Source: Conexibacter sp. CPCC 206217 (GTDB lineage: Bacteria > Actinomycetota > Thermoleophilia > Solirubrobacterales > Solirubrobacteraceae). Taken from it: a stretch of 64,000 bases of DNA. Below the pieces are notes generated by a model. That model worked only from the letters and a program-made list of their open reading frames with translations, was not told the DNA's origin and made no database searches. Position 1 is the stretch's first letter. Each line of letters opens with the position of its first letter. A program made the translations under genes and the position numbers. Location of the stretch: the NCBI RefSeq assembly GCF_030646165.1, contig NZ_JAUTDO010000006.1:248001-312000 (forward strand), given 5' to 3'. Of the stretch, positions 34,903 through 43,384 are shown piece by piece.

Positions 34903-36357
34903 ATGAGTCAGAACAGATCGTCCGCGAACATCGGTGTCGTCGGCCTCGCCGTGATGGGGTCCAACCTCGCGCGCAACCTCGCCAGCCGCGAGGGCAACAC
35001 GGTCGCGGTGTACAACCGCTCGCCGCAGCGCACGCGCACGCTCGTCGAGGAGCATCCCGAGGCCGGGTTCGTCGCGAGCGAGAGCATCGAGGCGTTCGTC
35101 GACTCGCTCGCGAAGCCGCGCACGGCGATCGTGATGGTCCAGGCCGGCAGCGGCACCGACGCGGTGATCGAGCAGCTCGCCGGCCTGTTCGAGGACGGCG
35201 ACATCATCGTCGACGGCGGCAACGCGAACTTCCACGACACGATCCGCCGCGAGAAGGACCTGCGCGAGCGCGGCCTGAACTTCGTCGGCGCCGGCATCTC
35301 GGGCGGGGAGGAGGGGGCGCTGAGAGGGCCGTCGATCATGCCCGGCGGCTCCGCCGAGGCGTACGAGACGCTCGGGCCGATCCTCGCCTCGATCGCCGCC
35401 GTCGCCGAGGGCGAGCCGTGCGTCACGCACGTCGGCACCGACGGCGCCGGCCACTTCGTGAAGATGATCCACAACGGCATCGAGTACGCCGACATGCAGC
35501 TGATCGCGGAGTCCTACGACCTGCTGCGCCGCGTCGGCGGCCACGACGTCGACGCGATCGCCGACGTCTTCGCGGCCTGGAACAAGGGCGACCTCGAGTC
35601 CTACCTGATCGAGATCACCGCCGAGGTGCTGCGGCAGAAGGACGCCGCCACGGGCGGCCCGCTCGTCGACGTGATCCGCGACGAGGCCGGCTCCAAGGGC
35701 ACCGGCGTCTGGACGGTGCAGAACTCGGTCGGCCTCGGCGTGCCGGTCGGCGGGATCGCGGAGGCCGTCTTCGCACGCGCCGTGTCGAGCAAGCCGCAGC
35801 AGCGCGCGGCGGTGCAGGCGACGGTCGAGTCGCGGCCCGAGATCCAGCAGCCGGGCGACAACTTCGAGGACGACGTCGCCGCGGCGCTCTACGCCTCCAA
35901 GATGGTCGCGTACGCGCAGGGCTTCGACGCGATCATCGCCGGCGCGAGAGAGTACGGCTGGGACATCAGACTCGGCAACATCGCGAAGATCTGGCGCGGC
36001 GGCTGCATCATCCGCGCGCGCTTCCTCAACCGCATCGTCGAGGCGTACGACAACGACCCGAACCTCGCGACGCTGCTCGAGGATCCCTACTTCGCCGCGG
36101 CCGTGCGCGACGGCGAGGCGGCCTGGCGCCGGATCGTCGCGACCGCGGCGCTGTCCGGCATCCCCGTGCCCGGCTTCTCCTCGGCGCTCGCCTACTACGA
36201 CTCGCTCGCCTCCGAGCGCCTGCCCGCTGCGCTGATCCAGGGCCAGCGCGACTTCTTCGGCGCGCACACCTACAGACGGATCGACAGAGACGGCGTCTTC
36301 CACACGCTGTGGTCGGGCGACCGCTCGGAGATCGAGACGGAGCCTTCGACGCACTAA
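34903..36357 (+). CDS. gnd: 6-phosphogluconate dehydrogenase (NADP)
   Basis: 484 residues, the normal length of the long (class I) enzyme that converts 6-phosphogluconate to ribulose 5-phosphate, CO2 and NADPH in the pentose phosphate pathway. Seen: the cofactor motif [20 protein letters not shown] near 11-30, the substrate loop [20 protein letters not shown] near 129-148, and [17 protein letters not shown] near 187-203 with the catalytic Lys and the HN pair. Its stop codon overlaps by three bases the stop of the convergent alcohol dehydrogenase gene. Confidence 0.95.
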   Translation: MSQNRSSANIGVVGLAVMGSNLARNLASREGNTVAVYNRSPQRTRTLVEEHPEAGFVASESIEAFVDSLAKPRTAIVMVQAGSGTDAVIEQLAGLFEDGDIIVDGGNANFHDTIRREKDLRERGLNFVGAGISGGEEGALRGPSIMPGGSAEAYETLGPILASIAAVAEGEPCVTHVGTDGAGHFVKMIHNGIEYADMQLIAESYDLLRRVGGHDVDAIADVFAAWNKGDLESYLIEITAEVLRQKDAATGGPLVDVIRDEAGSKGTGVWTVQNSVGLGVPVGGIAEAVFARAVSSKPQQRAAVQATVESRPEIQQPGDNFEDDVAAALYASKMVAYAQGFDAIIAGAREYGWDIRLGNIAKIWRGGCIIRARFLNRIVEAYDNDPNLATLLEDPYFAAAVRDGEAAWRRIVATAALSGIPVPGFSSALAYYDSLASERLPAALIQGQRDFFGAHTYRRIDRDGVFHTLWSGDRSEIETEPSTH

Positions 36358-37403
36358 TGCGAGAACGTCGCCGCGTCGATCACGAAGCGGTAGCGCACCT
36401 TGCTGGCGACGACGCGGTCGTAGGCGGATGCGATCTCGTCGGCGCCGATCAGCTCGATCCACGGCGCGACGCCGTGCTCGGCGCAGAAGTCGAGCATCGC
36501 CTGCGTGTCGCGCAGGCCGCCGGTGTTGGAGCCGGCCATGCTGCGGCGCTTGCCGATCAGCGAGCCGAGCCGCAGCGAGTCGGGCGCGGCCGGCAGGCCG
36601 ACGTGCACGAGCGTGCCGTCGACGCGCAGCAGCGACAGGTGCGCGTCGAGGTCGATGTTCGCGCCGACCGTGTTGACGATCAGGTCGAAGCGGTTGCGCA
36701 GCGTCTTGAACGTCGCCGGGTCGGAGCTGGCGAAGTAGTGGTCGGCGCCGAGCCTGAGGCCGTCCTCGCGCTTGGAGAGCGTCTGGCTGATCACCGTCAC
36801 CTCGGCGCCCATCGCCTTCGCGAGCTGCACGCCGACGTGGCCGAGCCCGCCCATCCCGACGATCGCGACCTGCTTGCCGGGACCCGCGTTCCAGTGCTTC
36901 AGCGGCGTGTACGTGGTGATGCCCGCGCACAGCAGCGGCGCCGCGTCGGCGAGCGGCAGGCTGTCGGGGATCGTCACGACGAAGCGGTCCTTGACGACGA
37001 TCTGCTGGCTGTAGCCGCCCTTCGTCGGCTTGCCGTCGTAGTCGCGCCCGCCGTAGGTCGCCACGGCGCCTCTGGCGCAGAACTGCTCCTCGCCGTCGCG
37101 GCAGTATTCGCACGCGCCGCAGGAGTCGACGAAGCAGCCCACGCCGACGCGGTCGCCGACGGCGAACTTCGTCACCTCGGCGCCGACCTGCGCGACGATC
37201 CCGGCGATCTCGTGACCGGGCACCATCGGGAAGATCCCCCTGCCCCAGTCGCTGTTGACCTGGTGGATGTCGGTGTGGCAGATGCCGCAGAATCTGATGT
37301 CGATCAGCACGTCGGTCGGGCCGACGTCGCGCCGCTCGATCGTCGTCGGCTGCGGCGTGACACCAGTGGATGGGGCGCTGTACGCCGGGGTCGTGAGGGC
37401 CAT
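36354..37403 (-). CDS. Zinc-dependent NAD(P) alcohol dehydrogenase, CAD/YahK type
   Basis: 349 residues, medium-chain dehydrogenase fold. The catalytic zinc site is [10 protein letters not shown] with [12 protein letters not shown]; the structural zinc site is the four-cysteine run [16 protein letters not shown] near 100-115. The nucleotide-binding motif is [20 protein letters not shown] near 182-201. The closest recognisable group is the cinnamyl-alcohol-dehydrogenase-like NADP aldehyde reductases. ATG at 37403 lies just before the conserved N-terminus. Its 3' end overlaps that of gnd, so the two transcripts collide or terminate within each other. Confidence 0.9.
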   Translation of the reverse strand: MALTTPAYSAPSTGVTPQPTTIERRDVGPTDVLIDIRFCGICHTDIHQVNSDWGRGIFPMVPGHEIAGIVAQVGAEVTKFAVGDRVGVGCFVDSCGACEYCRDGEEQFCARGAVATYGGRDYDGKPTKGGYSQQIVVKDRFVVTIPDSLPLADAAPLLCAGITTYTPLKHWNAGPGKQVAIVGMGGLGHVGVQLAKAMGAEVTVISQTLSKREDGLRLGADHYFASSDPATFKTLRNRFDLIVNTVGANIDLDAHLSLLRVDGTLVHVGLPAAPDSLRLGSLIGKRRSMAGSNTGGLRDTQAMLDFCAEHGVAPWIELIGADEIASAYDRVVASKVRYRFVIDAATFSH

Positions 37404-37488
37404 GCCGCGGGACGCTAACGATGTGTGCGCGCGGGTGGCGTCCCGGCGAGGGGGCGAACGCGGCATCGTCGCGGCGTAGGCTGTGAGG

Positions 37489-37947
37489 ATGGCTTACACG
37501 ACGGCGGAGGGGCAGCAGCAGCTGCTGGACACGCTCGCTGAGGCGATCGACGGGCTGGGGCGCGCGATCGCCGGGCTCGGCGTCGCCTACGAGGAGCTCG
37601 ACGAGTCGCGCGGCGACGAGTTGGAACGGCTGCTGTTCCGCCCGCTGCAGGGCGCCTACGGCCGCGCCCGGCGCGTCCACGCCGACTTCGCCGAGCGCAG
37701 ACGGCTGCCGTCGCGCACGTTCGTCCAGCCGCCGCCGCCCGCGGCCTGGCACGGCGCCCGCAGCCTCGTGCAGGACGCCGTCGACGAGGCCGGCACGGCC
37801 GACGACGTGCTGTCGGAGCTGCAGGACTCGCTGCTGCCCGTCGAGGTCGGCGACCCGGAGCTGCGCAAGGGCCTGTCCGAGGTCCGCGAGACGCTCGGCC
37901 CGCTGCAGAACGGCGGCGACGACGTGCTGCGGATGCTCTGGAGGTAG
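37489..37947 (+). CDS. Small alpha-helical protein, function unknown
   Basis: 152 residues, almost entirely predicted helix: two amphipathic stretches ([40 protein letters not shown]) separated by a Pro-rich turn with QPPPPAAW near 81-88. No cysteine, signal peptide or membrane segment. ATG at 37489 follows GAGG closely; a GTG two codons earlier is an alternative. I do not recognise the family. It stands alone, divergent from the alcohol dehydrogenase and followed by a terminator. Confidence 0.6.
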   Translation: MAYTTAEGQQQLLDTLAEAIDGLGRAIAGLGVAYEELDESRGDELERLLFRPLQGAYGRARRVHADFAERRRLPSRTFVQPPPPAAWHGARSLVQDAVDEAGTADDVLSELQDSLLPVEVGDPELRKGLSEVRETLGPLQNGGDDVLRMLWR

Positions 37948-37951
37948 GGCG

Positions 37952-37987
37952 GGCGGTCGCCGACGATGGCCGCACGAGGCGACCGCC
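37952..37987. terminator. Bidirectional hairpin terminator
   Basis: GGCGGTCGCC (37952-37961) pairs perfectly with GGCGACCGCC (37978-37987) around a 16-base loop. It lies between the stop codons of two convergent genes, the small helical protein and the LVIVD protein. Confidence 0.6.
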
Positions 37988-38021
37988 GCCCAGGCCCGCG
38001 CGCTGGCGACGCCGCGCTGAC

Positions 38022-39290
38022 TCAGTCGTTGCCCGTGTACCGCACGATCGTCACGCCGCTGTTCTTCTCCGACAGGTAGACGTAGCCGCGGCGGTCGACG
38101 ACGACGTCCTCGACCTGCGTCACCAGCTCGGTCGGGAGCAGGCCGCGGCGCTCGGCCGGGTCGCCGGGGATGTAGTGGCCGACGAGCTTCGGCGCGATCG
38201 GGCGGCTGATGTCGTAGACCTGCAGGCCGGCGTTGAAGTACGTCAGGTAGATCAGGTCGCCGATCCGCTCCAGCACCGGCTGGCCCTGCGGCTGGTGCTG
38301 GTTGTGCGGACCGAAGCGCCCGCCCTTGTCGGCGAACGTCTCGTGGCCGTAGCCCTCGGGCACGTCGGGGACGGGGAAGAGCGAGATCAGGACCGGGTCG
38401 GTCTCGTCGCTGACGTCGACGATGCCGGCGTAGTTGAGCGGCTCCTCGCAGCGCTCCTTCATCGCCTCGCTGTTGATCACGACGAGGTCGCGGCCGGGCA
38501 GCGGGATCGCGCTGTGCATCGCGATCCGGCTGCCGAACGGCGGCGACATCGACAGCGAGCCGACGAGCTTGGGGACGGTCACGTCCTCGACGTCGAGGAT
38601 CACGAGGCCGGCGCGCATCCACGGGGCGTACGCGCGGTTGCCCTCGACGTAGGGCGCGCCGTGCAGCGAGATCGCCGGCACTCTGCCGAACTCCCTGCCC
38701 TTCGCGGCGTCGTGCGCGCTGAGCTGCTCGCCACCCGCGACGTGCTGGCCGGGCCACCACCAGCGGCCGACCAGCTGCGGCTCGCTCGGATCCTCCATGT
38801 CGACGATGCCGTAGAGATGGCCGTGGAAGCCGGGCAGCGTCGTCGTCGCGTGGACATAGCGCCCGCCGGCGTAGAAGTTGCGATGCGTGCCGCGCGCGCC
38901 GCCTCTCCAGTGGCCCAGCAGCTGCGGGTCCTCGGGGTCGGCGAGGTCCCATATCAGGATCCCCTCCTGCGGCGCGGGGTCCGGCTGTCCGCCCCAGGCC
39001 GGCGGCATGTGCTCGAGGCTCGTGACCATCTTGCCGTCGGCGACCTGCACCTGGATCGTCCACGTGTTCGGCGGACCGGGGATCCAGCGCACGAAGCGCG
39101 GCGCGCGCGGGTCGGTCACGTCGACGATGCTCCAGCCGGAGTGCCACAGCGCGGCGACGTAGAGGTAGAAGCGCCCGTTCGCCTCGTGCAGCGCGAGCTT
39201 GAAGCCCGAGCGCCCGTCGAGATCGTCGTAGCCGACGAACTCGACGTTGTCGGTGAACGCGTCGGTCGCAGTGCCCGCCGTCGCGCTCAT
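38022..39290 (-). CDS. LVIVD-repeat beta-propeller protein
   Basis: About 422 residues. Repeated blades of the type GWSIVDVTDPRAPRFVRWI, GILIWDLADPEDPQLLGHW, LYGIVDMEDPSEPQLVGRW, GLVILDVEDVTVPKLVGSL and GLQVYDISRPIAPKLVGHYI give the LVIVD/choice-of-anchor propeller pattern. There is no signal peptide at the chosen ATG, nor at the alternative ATG nine codons upstream (39317). Cytoplasmic or leaderless-exported location is therefore open. Function in this family is not established; binding partners are expected at the propeller faces. A perfect palindrome at 39405-39416 lies upstream. Confidence 0.8.
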   Translation of the reverse strand: MSATAGTATDAFTDNVEFVGYDDLDGRSGFKLALHEANGRFYLYVAALWHSGWSIVDVTDPRAPRFVRWIPGPPNTWTIQVQVADGKMVTSLEHMPPAWGGQPDPAPQEGILIWDLADPEDPQLLGHWRGGARGTHRNFYAGGRYVHATTTLPGFHGHLYGIVDMEDPSEPQLVGRWWWPGQHVAGGEQLSAHDAAKGREFGRVPAISLHGAPYVEGNRAYAPWMRAGLVILDVEDVTVPKLVGSLSMSPPFGSRIAMHSAIPLPGRDLVVINSEAMKERCEEPLNYAGIVDVSDETDPVLISLFPVPDVPEGYGHETFADKGGRFGPHNQHQPQGQPVLERIGDLIYLTYFNAGLQVYDISRPIAPKLVGHYIPGDPAERRGLLPTELVTQVEDVVVDRRGYVYLSEKNSGVTIVRYTGND

Positions 39291-39352
39291 GCGACCCGCC
39301 GATCGCGGTCGGAACATGCCTGGAGCATCTCGGTAATCCCTTCCGGTGTGGT

Positions 39353-39374
39353 GCGAAGGCCGGACCGCCTTCGC
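39353..39374 (-). terminator. Hairpin between TetR gene and LVIVD gene
   Basis: GCGAAGGC (39353-39360) and GCCTTCGC (39367-39374) form an 8-bp perfect stem with a 6-base loop. It lies beyond the minus-strand TetR stop and before the LVIVD start, so it may terminate TetR transcription or be part of the LVIVD leader. Confidence 0.4.
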
Positions 39375-39404
39375 GCCGCATCCTATGCCGGAACGGATCG
39401 GATG

Positions 39405-39416
39405 GCAAACGTTTGC
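39405..39416. promoter_or_regulatory. Perfect palindrome, LacI-operator-like
   Basis: GCAAACGTTTGC is its own reverse complement and lies about 115 bases upstream of the LVIVD gene start. LacI-family operators often have this even symmetry with a central CG. A one-base variant lies upstream of the chemoreceptor at 10137-10148. Confidence 0.5.
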
Positions 39417-39491
39417 AGGAGCTTCACGGAGCGCTCGGTCGGCCGAGGGTAGCGGGGAAGCGCTGCGGCCGCGAACGAGGTGACGACTGCC

Positions 39492-40088
39492 TCAGGTGAG
39501 CCCGCGCAGGAGCGCGCGGGCCGATGCTCGGACGGTCGCGAGGTCGACGCCGCGGTCGCGTTTGAGGCGGTGCACGACGCCGGCGGCGAGGGCGCCGAGG
39601 AGGAGGTCGGCGACGGTGTCGGCGTCGAGCGCCGGGTTCAGTTCGCTGACGAGCGTGCGGACGTGGAGGGTGAGCGTGCCGAACGGGCTCGGCTGGTCGC
39701 CGCCGCGGGCGGCGAAGTCGGCGGCGAGCATCACGTCGAGCTGCTCGTCGAGCAGACCGATCAGCTCGTCGACGAACGCCTCGAGGCGCGCGGCCGGCGG
39801 CGCGCCGGGGCCGAGCGGGGGCGGGCCGGTCAGGAACGCGTCCTGGAACGCGCGCATCGACTCGTCCAGCAGCGCCTGCGTCAGGCCGGCGCGGCTGTCG
39901 AAGCGGCGGAACAGCGTGCCCTTGCCGACGCCGGCCGCGGCCGCGATGTCGTCCATCGACGTGTGCTCCGCGCCGCGCTCGGAGATCAGCCGGCGCGCGG
40001 CGGCGAGGATCCGCAGCCGGTTCGCGGCGGCGTCGGCGCGCTCGGGGACGACGCCGGCGAGCGGGAGCGGCTGGACGTCGTCGGTCAC
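39492..40088 (-). CDS. TetR-family transcriptional repressor
   Basis: 198 residues. The N-terminal TetR helix-turn-helix is clear: RLRILAAARRLISERGAEHT then SMDDIAAAAGVGKGTLFRRF near 45-64. The C-terminal domain is of the common ligand-binding dimer type and includes LEAFVDELIGLLDEQLDVML. It is divergent from the YceI gene with 94 bp between starts, holding two perfect palindromes that are its probable operators. Confidence 0.9.
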   Translation of the reverse strand: MTDDVQPLPLAGVVPERADAAANRLRILAAARRLISERGAEHTSMDDIAAAAGVGKGTLFRRFDSRAGLTQALLDESMRAFQDAFLTGPPPLGPGAPPAARLEAFVDELIGLLDEQLDVMLAADFAARGGDQPSPFGTLTLHVRTLVSELNPALDADTVADLLLGALAAGVVHRLKRDRGVDLATVRASARALLRGLT

Positions 40089-40105
40089 TTGATCATCCTA
40101 CCGAT

Positions 40106-40122
40106 GCGGACTGTCAGTCCGC
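40106..40122. promoter_or_regulatory. TetR-type operator 1
   Basis: GCGGACT-GTC-AGTCCGC has perfect 7-bp arms and a 3-base spacer. It begins 17 bases upstream of the TetR start, where bound repressor would block its own promoter. Confidence 0.65.
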
Positions 40123-40146
40123 TTGTGCTACGTTCGTGCAAAGAAT

Positions 40147-40161
40147 CGGACCAACGGTCCG
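40147..40161. promoter_or_regulatory. TetR-type operator 2
   Basis: CGGACC-AAC-GGTCCG has perfect 6-bp arms and a 3-base spacer and ends 21 bases before the YceI start codon. It shares the core CGGAC-N5-GTCCG with operator 1, centred 40 bases away, so one repressor could control both divergent genes. Confidence 0.65.
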
Positions 40162-40182
40162 CACGGATATCCGGAGGGTGAG

Positions 40183-40743
40183 ATGAGCCAGGACGTCAGC
40201 GACGCGATCACGACGAACGAGGGCCTTGCGCTCGGCAGATGGCGCGCCGACCGCGACCGCAGCCGCGTCGGCTTCGAGGTCAAGACGCTGTGGGGCCTCG
40301 TGAACGTGAAGGGCAGCTTCGCGCGCTTCGAGGGCGCGCTGAACGTGAGGCACGACGGGATCTCCGCGTCGCTGTCGATCGAGGCCGACTCGCTCGACAC
40401 CGGCAACGCCAGACGCGACGAGCACCTGCGCTCGCCCGACTACTTCGACGTCGAGCACCACCCGGCCGTCGAGTTCACCGCCTCCGAGATCACCCGCAGC
40501 GCCGACGGCACGCTGCTCGTCGTCGGCGGGCTGCAGGTGCGCGACCGCACGGTCCGCCTTCAGCTCCCCGTCACCGCCGTCCCCGGCGCGGCCGGGCGCC
40601 TGCGGCTGAGAGGTCGCACCACCGTCACCCGCGAGCAGGTCGGGATGACCTGGAACCGCGCCGGCATGATCAAGGACCCCGCCCACCTCGTCGTCGAGGT
40701 CGAGCTGGTGCCGGCCGAGGCGGCGGCGCGGCAGGCCGGTTGA
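40183..40743 (+). CDS. YceI-family lipocalin-like protein
   Basis: 186 residues. The YceI pattern is present: WRADRDRSRVGFEVKTLWGL near 23-42, VKGSFARFEGAL, a strand with SLSIEADSLDTGNARRDEHL near 67-86, SPDYFDVEHHPAVEFTASEI near 88-107, and a final long beta region with GMTWNRAG. The family binds polyisoprenoid or other amphiphilic molecules in a lipocalin barrel. No signal peptide is visible, so it is probably cytoplasmic, as in many actinobacterial members. GGAGGG precedes the ATG. It is divergent from and probably repressed by the TetR protein. Confidence 0.9.
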   Translation: MSQDVSDAITTNEGLALGRWRADRDRSRVGFEVKTLWGLVNVKGSFARFEGALNVRHDGISASLSIEADSLDTGNARRDEHLRSPDYFDVEHHPAVEFTASEITRSADGTLLVVGGLQVRDRTVRLQLPVTAVPGAAGRLRLRGRTTVTREQVGMTWNRAGMIKDPAHLVVEVELVPAEAAARQAG

Positions 40744-40866
40744 GCAGCGTGAACTGGTGCGCGTCGGTCGGCAGGCGGTAGTCGGCCTCCGCCTCCGTCG
40801 CACCAGCTCGAGCCGGGGATCGCTGGCACGTTCGCGTCCGCCGTCGCTGCCATCGTTCCTGCAACT

Positions 40867-42216
40867 GTGAGTGGTGGTCGTGACAGCGAGGCTCCGCGGC
40901 ATCCGCGGATCGATCGGCGTTCCCTCGTGGCGTGGGCGGCGCCGCGTGCGGGCTTCGACGTGGTGCGGGAGCAGCGCGACGTCGTCGGCGCGATCGCGCT
41001 GCCGTTGCGCCAGGCCGCGGCTGAGACGGCGCTGATCGCACGGGCCGCCGACGAGGGCCTGGGGGTGGTGCTGGCGGGGCAGGCGCACCTCAACCAGCTG
41101 CCCGTCGCCGCTCGCGGCCGCGGCTTCGCGGCGCTGCCGTTCGCACAGCCGTATCCGCTGCACGTCGAGCGCACGCGGATGTCGGCGACGGCGCTTGCCG
41201 ACTACGCCGAGGCGTTCCTCGACGCCCAGCTGTCCGCCGGCGCCACGCTCGCGACGACGCCGGCCCACGTCTGCGACGCGGAACTGTCGTACGGCCGCGA
41301 GCAGGACCTCGGCCTCGCCCACGCGACGATCGCCGCCTGGCACGAACGCCAAGCCTGGCGCCCGCCGCCCCAGCGCCCCGACGCCCCGCCGCGCGAGCTG
41401 TTCGCAGGGATCGCGGTGCGGGGGAGGGGGTTGGTGGCTGGTTCGGCCCGCGGCGATGCGGCGGCGCGCGATGGCGTGGGCGGCGCGGCGGCGCGCGACG
41501 GCGTGGCTGGGGCGCCGGCGGGCGGGGGCGCGGGCGGTGCGGTGGCGCGTGGGCGTGCCGGCGGCGACGTCGTCGATCGCCTGATCGAGCTGTACGCGCC
41601 GCTCGACGTGTCCGGCTACTGGCTGACGGTCTTCGACGCCGACGGCTCGGGCGCGCAGCTGGGGGCGGTGGCGGAGCTGGCGCTCGGGCTGCAGCATGCG
41701 ACGGGGCGGCCGGTGACGGTCTCCGGGATCGCGTCGCTGCACGAGGCGCTGCTGGCGAGCGGAGTCGCGGCGACGTGCGCCGGAGGCGGCGCGGCGGGCG
41801 CGAGCTTCCCGCCGAAGGCGATCGACGGCGACGAGGTGACGGGGATCGCGGTCGAGGTCTTCCATCCCGCGATCCTCGGCACGGTTCCACCGGGCCCGCA
41901 CGCCGCGGACGCGCTCGAATGGCTGTTCGTCCGCCACCCTTGCCGCTGCGGCGAGCACCCATTGCACGAGCCGCCGCGCAGGCGCCGCGCCGCGCTGCGC
42001 CACAACGCCTGGCAGCTCGCCGCCGAGGCGCGCGACGCGACGCGCCTGGTCCCGATCATCGACGAGCAGCGCCTCGCCGCCCGCATAGGGCGCGCCAACG
42101 CGATCCGCCGCCAACTCGCCCTCGCTCCGCTGCAGCCCGGCTGGGCCGCCGTCGCCGCGGCTGCGCGCACCCGCCGCGCCGCCGCAGCCGACACGGCGAT
42201 GCGGCTCGACGCATAG
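40867..42216 (+). CDS. Protein of unknown function with CxC motif and Gly/Ala-rich insert
   Basis: About 449 residues from a GTG at 40867; the start is uncertain because no clear ribosome binding site is seen. The N-terminal half (DVVGAIALPLRQAAAETALI; GLGVVLAGQAHLNQLPVAAR) looks like alternating strands and helices of a barrel. Residues about 190-235 are a low-complexity insert with the 9-residue unit AAARDGVGG repeated imperfectly. The C-terminal half has GYWLTVFDADGSGAQL, then FVRHPCRCGEHPLHEPPRRR, a possible metal site, and HNAWQLAAEARDATRLVPII. I do not recognise the family. Arrangement resembles nothing else in the window, and the intergenic element copy B follows it. Confidence 0.6.
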   Translation: MSGGRDSEAPRHPRIDRRSLVAWAAPRAGFDVVREQRDVVGAIALPLRQAAAETALIARAADEGLGVVLAGQAHLNQLPVAARGRGFAALPFAQPYPLHVERTRMSATALADYAEAFLDAQLSAGATLATTPAHVCDAELSYGREQDLGLAHATIAAWHERQAWRPPPQRPDAPPRELFAGIAVRGRGLVAGSARGDAAARDGVGGAAARDGVAGAPAGGGAGGAVARGRAGGDVVDRLIELYAPLDVSGYWLTVFDADGSGAQLGAVAELALGLQHATGRPVTVSGIASLHEALLASGVAATCAGGGAAGASFPPKAIDGDEVTGIAVEVFHPAILGTVPPGPHAADALEWLFVRHPCRCGEHPLHEPPRRRRAALRHNAWQLAAEARDATRLVPIIDEQRLAARIGRANAIRRQLALAPLQPGWAAVAAAARTRRAAAADTAMRLDA

Positions 42217-42267
42217 CCGCGGCCCATCCGTGCGGCGCGTGCGGCACGGGCGGCGCGGCCACGCCCG

Positions 42268-42339
42268 AGAGGAGCGCAAGTTTGCCGCTCCTCTACAGCA
42301 GTAGTCCTTCGGTCCTCGGGCGCCGGTCCCCGCTCCTCG
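42268..42339 (+). repeat. Intergenic element, copy B
   Basis: This is the second copy of the element at 21636-21707, on the same strand and again downstream of a plus-strand gene (52 bases after its stop). Here AGAGGAGCG and CGCTCCTCT (42269-42277 and 42287-42295) form a perfect 9-bp stem, which copy A cannot form. The shared blocks are GGAGCGCAAGTTTGC, CAGCAGTAG and TCGGTCCTC at identical spacing. Confidence 0.7.
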
Positions 42340-42354
42340 GTCGGAGCGCTCGGG

Positions 42355-43014
42355 CTATGCCGCGGCCGGGCTGGGCGGCGCGGGCGCGGCGAGCCGCAGG
42401 GCGGCGAGCGGCGCCCATTCGCTGATCGTGCGGCCGGTCAGCACGGCCGCGGTCTCCCACCTGATCGCGCGGGCGATGTCGGCGGTGCTCAGCAGGTGGT
42501 CGAGGTCGGCCCGCAGCAGTCGCGCTGAGAGGCGCGCCGGCAGGCCGACGGTGACGGCGTCGTCGACGTCGCGGCGCGGGCTGTCGCGCTCGTGGGTCAG
42601 CCGGCGCAGGTACGCGCTGGCGGCCGCGTCGAGCTGACCGTCGACGCGCTGCGCCGCGGCGGCCGCGTCGAGCAGGGCCGGGTCGACCCCCGCGTCGCGC
42701 AGATCCCGGCATGCGAGTTCGCTCTCGAGCGCGATCCGCAGCGCCAGCTCGAGGTCTATCCCGATGGCATAGGCGGCGCCGGCGAGCCTGCGCAGGGGGA
42801 GGGAGGCGGCGAGCGTCCACGGCTCGTTGCGTTCCCCGGCGCGCACGGCACCGCGGCTGACGGCGCACTCGCCCGGCGCCGACGCCATGGCATGCCCGTT
42901 CGTCCGTCCGCCGCGCTGCCCGTCGCGCCCGTCGGCGGCCGCGTCGTAGAGCCCGCCCGGCAGTGCCCGGAGCGTCGGTCTCGATGCGGTCGCGCTGTTG
43001 CCGATGCGGTCCAT
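42355..43014 (-). CDS. Unknown protein divergent from a small wHTH protein
   Basis: 219 residues from the ATG at 43014. The C-terminal two thirds (TLAASLPLRRLAGAAYAIGI; DLELALRIALESELACRDLR; ARLLRADLDHLLSTADIARA) are helical and soluble. There is no signal peptide and no motif that I recognise. Only three bases separate its ATG from a perfect palindrome, so the mRNA has little or no leader. Partner gene: the wHTH protein starting 20 bases away on the other strand. The arrangement suggests a regulator and a co-regulated effector; toxin-antitoxin function is one possibility and is unproven. Confidence 0.6.
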   Translation of the reverse strand: MDRIGNSATASRPTLRALPGGLYDAAADGRDGQRGGRTNGHAMASAPGECAVSRGAVRAGERNEPWTLAASLPLRRLAGAAYAIGIDLELALRIALESELACRDLRDAGVDPALLDAAAAAQRVDGQLDAAASAYLRRLTHERDSPRRDVDDAVTVGLPARLSARLLRADLDHLLSTADIARAIRWETAAVLTGRTISEWAPLAALRLAAPAPPSPAAA

Positions 43015-43017
43015 ATT

Positions 43018-43034
43018 GTAGAAATAGATTCTAC
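43018..43034. promoter_or_regulatory. Palindromic operator/promoter between two divergent start codons
   Basis: GTAGAA-ATAGA-TTCTAC fills almost all of the 20 bases between the two ATG codons (43014 minus, 43035 plus). It is strikingly AT-rich for this genome and contains -10-like hexamers on each strand (TAGATT on plus, TAGAAT on minus). A protein bound here would block both genes, and the plus transcript is probably leaderless. Confidence 0.65.
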
Positions 43035-43340
43035 ATGACAGCGCGGCGTGGTGCAAAACCCCTGACACGACGGGATTGGCTGTTCGGCTCGCGGCCGCGG
43101 CGGATGGCGCTCGAGGCGCTCCTGAGCGAGCCGCCCGGCGAGCGCTGGTCGAAGGCGCGCCTCGCCCGCGCAGCGGGCGTCAGCCCCCACGGAGGGATCG
43201 ACGAGCACGTCGAGGGGTTCGTCCGGATCGGGCTGCTGGAGCAGCGCGACGGCGGCTACTTCATGAAGGACCCGCCGCCGCCGTACCGCGACAGCCTCGC
43301 GGCACTGCTGACGCAGCTGGAGACGCTGCCCGATCCCTGA
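43035..43340 (+). CDS. Small winged-helix DNA-binding protein
   Basis: 101 residues. The core WLFGSRPRRMALEALLSEPP, then RWSKARLARAAGVSPHGGID, EHVEGFVRIGLLEQRDGGYF, reads as a winged helix-turn-helix: helix 1, recognition helix pair, and a beta wing ending in the Pro-rich tail KDPPPPYRD. ATG at 43035 directly abuts the palindrome, so the transcript is probably leaderless and the protein probably autoregulates. The divergent gene at 42355-43014 is the natural co-target. Confidence 0.7.
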   Translation: MTARRGAKPLTRRDWLFGSRPRRMALEALLSEPPGERWSKARLARAAGVSPHGGIDEHVEGFVRIGLLEQRDGGYFMKDPPPPYRDSLAALLTQLETLPDP

Positions 43341-43384
43341 GGACCCGGCGCGTCGTCCTACCGATCGGTCGCGAACAGCGCGGC

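Noticed and set aside
33670..39408. Very long antisense open frame (over 1900 codons) and many similar long frames on the opposite strand of real genes
   Set aside because: They are rich in Arg, Ala, Gly and Pro with no domain pattern, and each lies over a recognisable gene. High GC removes stop codons, so such frames are expected.
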